DNA of 9,935 nucleotides from Pseudomonadota bacterium (lineage in GTDB: Bacteria; Pseudomonadota; Alphaproteobacteria; Rhizobiales; Devosiaceae): NCBI GenBank assembly GCA_023415605.1, contig JAEZKB010000011.1:1-9935 (forward strand), in the 5' to 3' direction. Numbering within the stretch: position 1 is the first letter of the stretch; every line of letters starts with the position of its first letter. Both the position numbers and the translations under genes were made by a program. Below the pieces are notes generated by a model that was given only the letters and a program-made list of their open reading frames with translations, was not told the DNA's origin and ran no database searches. Shown piece after piece: positions 7,404 through 9,935 of the stretch.

Positions 7404-8729
7404 TCAGGCGTCCCGCGCGCGTCGTGCGGCGAAGAACTCGGCGATGCGCGGCATCAGCGAGACATCGATATGGGCACACTTCAAGGCCGTGAACCAGAGC
7501 GCCGCCGACCACACAGTCTGCGACAGCACTGCGGCGAGCGCTGCGCCGATGAGGCCGAGTGGTGGCACCAGCAACAGGTTGGCGACGACCAGCACGGTCA
7601 TGCCCAGGCCAATGGCCGGCAGCACGTCATGCGGGCGGTCGTTCATCGAGAGCACCACCGAGGTGGGGCCGAAGAAGGCGCGAACGATGAGGGTCGTGCA
7701 GAGCACCGCCATGGGTAGTGCCCCTGCCCCGAATTCCGGCCCGAACAGCAGCAGCGCCAGCGGCCCGCCAACGGCGACGGCGGCAAAAAGTGCGACGGCG
7801 ATGCCGGCGGCAGCGAGATTGGCCTCGCCGATCTTGCGCAGCAGCGCCTCGCGATCCTTGGCCAGATCGAACATGTCGGGCATCACCACGGAATAGACGG
7901 CGGCCACGCCGAACGAGACCAGCGAGAACACGCGGGTGCAAACGCCGAACACGGCCAGAGTCTCGCGATCCATGAGGTTGGAGAGGAGCATCAGGTCGAT
8001 GTCGAAGAAGAGATCGGTGGCGAGTGCGATGATCACCCAGGGCAGCGCGAAGCGCCACCAGCGCCGCACTTCGGTTTTTTCTACCTCTCCGGCCACCGGC
8101 ACTTCGCGCACCGCGCGCCAGAGCCAGGCGAACTGCCCAAGGGCGATGACGAGGAATCCGCCAGCCAGCATCCAGACGAAGGCATCGAAAGCGGCCGAGG
8201 GCGCGAAGGCCAGCGTCGCGATCGCGAGCGCCAGCACCATGAGCATGGGCCGGAACACGGTATCGGCAAAGAAGCCGGCAAAGGGGCGCTTGAGGCCGAT
8301 CAGCAGCGCGGAATTGCAGTAGACCAAAGCGGTCGCCAGGCTCATCAGCATCACCGGCAGCCAATGTGCCTGCAGCAGGTGCCCCGGCGCGCCGATCAGC
8401 CCGGCCAGCGGATAGCCGAGGACCAACAGCAGAGCGGACATCATGGCGACATGGCCATAGGACCGGCGCATGAAGCCGCGCAGGTGCCGGCCATGGCCGG
8501 CCGCGCGATATTCGGCGGCAAAGAAGGTGCCGGTGGTCTCAAAGCCCAGCGGCATCAGCACGGCAACGATGTTGGCGGCAGCCACGAAAAGCAGGAAATT
8601 GCCCAGCGCTTCGGCGCCCCAGAAACGGGCCACGGCCGCCTGCGCCAGGAACACCACGCCGGCACCGGCAAGGCGGGAGCCGAAGAGGATGTTGGACTGC
8701 GAAAAGAGCTTGGCGAAGAGGCGCTTCAC
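7404..8729 (-). CDS. Wzx/MATE-like polysaccharide flippase (MOP superfamily)
   Basis: A 441-aa integral membrane protein with about 12 predicted helices (roughly 14-34, 41-61, 91-112, 123-145, 158-177, 184-205, 226-241, 257-282, 303-330, 336-357, 367-388 and 392-415). Length, helix count and the charged motif FFDIDLMLLSNLMD (241-254) entering helix 8 fit the polysaccharide transporter (RfbX/Wzx, MurJ-related) group. Such proteins flip undecaprenyl-linked glycans from the inner to the outer face of the cytoplasmic membrane. The substrate cannot be read from sequence, and no glycosyltransferase or polymerase lies within the window. The start is GTG at 8729, inside the stop of the upstream transferase gene (GTGA overlap), which indicates translational coupling. 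The next ATG is too far inside the membrane domain to be the start. The C-terminus is a short basic cytoplasmic tail. About 200 bp separate its stop from acs. Confidence 0.8.
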   Translation of the reverse strand: MKRLFAKLFSQSNILFGSRLAGAGVVFLAQAAVARFWGAEALGNFLLFVAAANIVAVLMPLGFETTGTFFAAEYRAAGHGRHLRGFMRRSYGHVAMMSALLLVLGYPLAGLIGAPGHLLQAHWLPVMLMSLATALVYCNSALLIGLKRPFAGFFADTVFRPMLMVLALAIATLAFAPSAAFDAFVWMLAGGFLVIALGQFAWLWRAVREVPVAGEVEKTEVRRWWRFALPWVIIALATDLFFDIDLMLLSNLMDRETLAVFGVCTRVFSLVSFGVAAVYSVVMPDMFDLAKDREALLRKIGEANLAAAGIAVALFAAVAVGGPLALLLFGPEFGAGALPMAVLCTTLIVRAFFGPTSVVLSMNDRPHDVLPAIGLGMTVLVVANLLLVPPLGLIGAALAAVLSQTVWSAALWFTALKCAHIDVSLMPRIAEFFAARRARDA

Positions 8730-9859
8730 GACGCGGCGGCCTCGGCCTTGTGCTGGCGCTCGAGCCGCTTGGCACGCAGCTTCTGCAGCATGTCGCGCGC
8801 CCCGAACGCGGCCTCGCCGATGAGGAACGGCAGCCGGTAGGCGGCGTAGTTGGCTGTCGGCGGCACCGGCGTCACGAGACCGGCATCGCCGACCATGCCA
8901 ACCTTGAACTGATTGAGGCCTGCAAACCCGTCCGTGCCGCCCAGATCGTACCAGCGGGCGCGGGTATTAGCCTTGAGCCAGCCGATGATGTTCCAGTGCA
9001 GGAAATAGCCGGCCCGCAGTGGCAAGGCGCGGTCCTGCGTGGCACCATAGAGATAGACGGCGCGGTCGCCGGCCTTGAAGATGATGGCGCCGGCGATGAC
9101 CTCGCCGCCCTCGGAGACGAAGAACAGTTCGGGCCGCAGCGCATCGCTCGCCATCGCCATCAGCGGGCCGACGGTGCCGTGATAGGCGGAGTGATCGGCG
9201 AATCCCTTGCGATCGACCATGCGGTTGTAGAGGGCGTGGAACTCCGGCAGCCGGTCCGGCGTGGCCCGCTCGAAGCTAAGGCTGGACTTCTCTGCCTTGG
9301 CGAGCTGACGGCGCCAGTTCTGCGAGAAGCTCTTGCGCTGCGCCTCTTCGGAAAGCGACAGATTGACAATGTAACGGTCGTTGAAGGCCATTTGCGCGCC
9401 GCGGTGAAAGCCGCGCGACAGCAGCAGGTCGAATTCCGGATTGCCCGGCCCCAGCGCAGGCAGCGGTAGCAGCGACAGCATCATCCGGCGCTTGCGGGCA
9501 TATTCGTCCATCAGCGCATCGACCATCAGCCCGTAGCGGCCGAGGGCATCACCCTGCTCCGACTTGAGGAATGGGCCCCATTTGGCCAGCGCAATCGTCG
9601 CCAGCCCCAGCGGCAGCCGCTGCAGCATGATGAGACAGCCGCCGATAACGTCGCTGCCGGCCGAAATCAGCACCGGCTCAAGCGTCACATTGGGCCAGCG
9701 GGCCCGCGCAAAGGTGAAGAGTTGTTCCTGCGAAACGCCGTCAAAATCGCCGATGCGGGCTTCCCACTCGGCGCCCGAAACAATCTGCAGCGAGGCCGCA
9801 TGGCGCGCAGCCGCGGGCGTCGCAAGCGGTCGATCCAGCGTTTCGGTCATAGTCGACAT
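8726..9859 (-). CDS. FemAB-like / GNAT-fold (BioF2-like) acyltransferase
   Basis: A 377-aa cytoplasmic protein built from two GNAT-like halves. The first is about 25-165. The second is about 170-330 and contains SQNWRRQLAKAEK (179-191), a conserved-looking YLYGATQDRA (269-278) and WYDLGGTDG...LNQFKVG (303-321). This layout matches FemAB/FemX and Acetyltransf_6 proteins. Family members use aminoacyl-tRNA or acyl-CoA to add a residue to a peptidoglycan or glycan precursor. Typical Gram-negative peptidoglycan lacks a peptide bridge, so modification of a surface glycan or lipid carrier is more likely; this is inference from its coupling to a flippase. A basic helix (358-372) may touch the membrane. 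The start is ATG 9859 with GGGGA 5 nt upstream; a second ATG three codons later is possible. The ribosome site lies in a perfect hairpin. The stop overlaps the flippase start by 4 nt. Confidence 0.75.
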   Translation of the reverse strand: MSTMTETLDRPLATPAAARHAASLQIVSGAEWEARIGDFDGVSQEQLFTFARARWPNVTLEPVLISAGSDVIGGCLIMLQRLPLGLATIALAKWGPFLKSEQGDALGRYGLMVDALMDEYARKRRMMLSLLPLPALGPGNPEFDLLLSRGFHRGAQMAFNDRYIVNLSLSEEAQRKSFSQNWRRQLAKAEKSSLSFERATPDRLPEFHALYNRMVDRKGFADHSAYHGTVGPLMAMASDALRPELFFVSEGGEVIAGAIIFKAGDRAVYLYGATQDRALPLRAGYFLHWNIIGWLKANTRARWYDLGGTDGFAGLNQFKVGMVGDAGLVTPVPPTANYAAYRLPFLIGEAAFGARDMLQKLRAKRLERQHKAEAAAS

Positions 9860-9864
9860 CGGCT

Positions 9865-9887
9865 TCCCCGGCCTTGATTGCCGGGGA
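9865..9887 (-). promoter_or_regulatory. Hairpin covering the FemAB-like ribosome binding site
   Basis: TCCCCGGC (9865-9872) and GCCGGGGA (9880-9887) form a perfect 8-bp stem with a 7-nt loop. In the minus-strand mRNA the 3' arm contains GGGGA (9869-9865), the likely Shine-Dalgarno of the downstream ATG at 9859. Folding would hide that site, which suggests translational control. An alternative is that it ends the transcript of a gene beyond the window. Confidence 0.45.
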
Positions 9888-9906
9888 CGCTACGCGCGGG
9901 ATGTTT

Positions 9907-9923
9907 GCGAAGTGCTACTTCGC
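9907..9923. repeat. Short palindrome at the window edge
   Basis: GCGAAGT (9907-9913) and ACTTCGC (9917-9923) form a perfect 7-bp stem on a 3-nt loop. A wider pair, TTTGC (9904-9908) and GCAAA (9928-9932), flanks it. With the hairpin at 9865-9887, this makes two palindromes in 60 bp. It may be the 3' end of an upstream transcript or a dispersed repeat. The window ends too soon to tell. Confidence 0.35.
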
Positions 9924-9935
9924 CCGGGCAAATGC

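Overview
The window is GC-rich, and every convincing gene lies on the minus strand, so transcription runs from high to low coordinates. Codon usage, protein style and gene content point to an alphaproteobacterium of the Hyphomicrobiales, possibly a Devosia-like lineage. That placement is an inference from recognised families, not from a marker gene. I see no rRNA, tRNA, insertion sequence, CRISPR array or phage gene.

In transcription order the layout is as follows. (a) 9859-7404: a FemAB/GNAT-fold acyl- or aminoacyl-transferase whose stop codon overlaps the GTG start of a Wzx/MATE-like polysaccharide flippase by 4 nt. This is a two-gene envelope module. (b) 7403-7203: a structured leader with a candidate sigma70-type promoter and two hairpins, then acetyl-CoA synthetase (acs, 7202-5256) with a strong Shine-Dalgarno sequence. 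A perfect GC-rich hairpin follows the acs stop. (c) 5148-2392: a large membrane CHASE2-PAS-GGDEF-EAL protein with a degenerate cyclase site (GGDSF) and an intact EAL phosphodiesterase site. (d) 2326-1223: a secreted NagZ-type family 3 glycoside hydrolase, close enough to be co-transcribed with the c-di-GMP gene. (e) 1222-917: about 300 bp with no convincing gene and one 9-bp inverted repeat. (f) 916-86: an LpxH-type metallophosphoesterase, followed by two overlapping hairpins.

Four of the six products act at the envelope: FemAB-like transferase, flippase, periplasmic hexosaminidase and LpxH-like hydrolase. A fifth is a membrane c-di-GMP sensor. Acs is the only clear central-metabolism gene. 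The window reads mostly as ordinary chromosomal core with some envelope function. I found no clear novel defence or mobile system. The best leads are the degenerate GGDEF with intact EAL, the hairpin covering the FemAB-like ribosome binding site, the structured acs leader, and the role of a FemAB-like/flippase pair in a Gram-negative.
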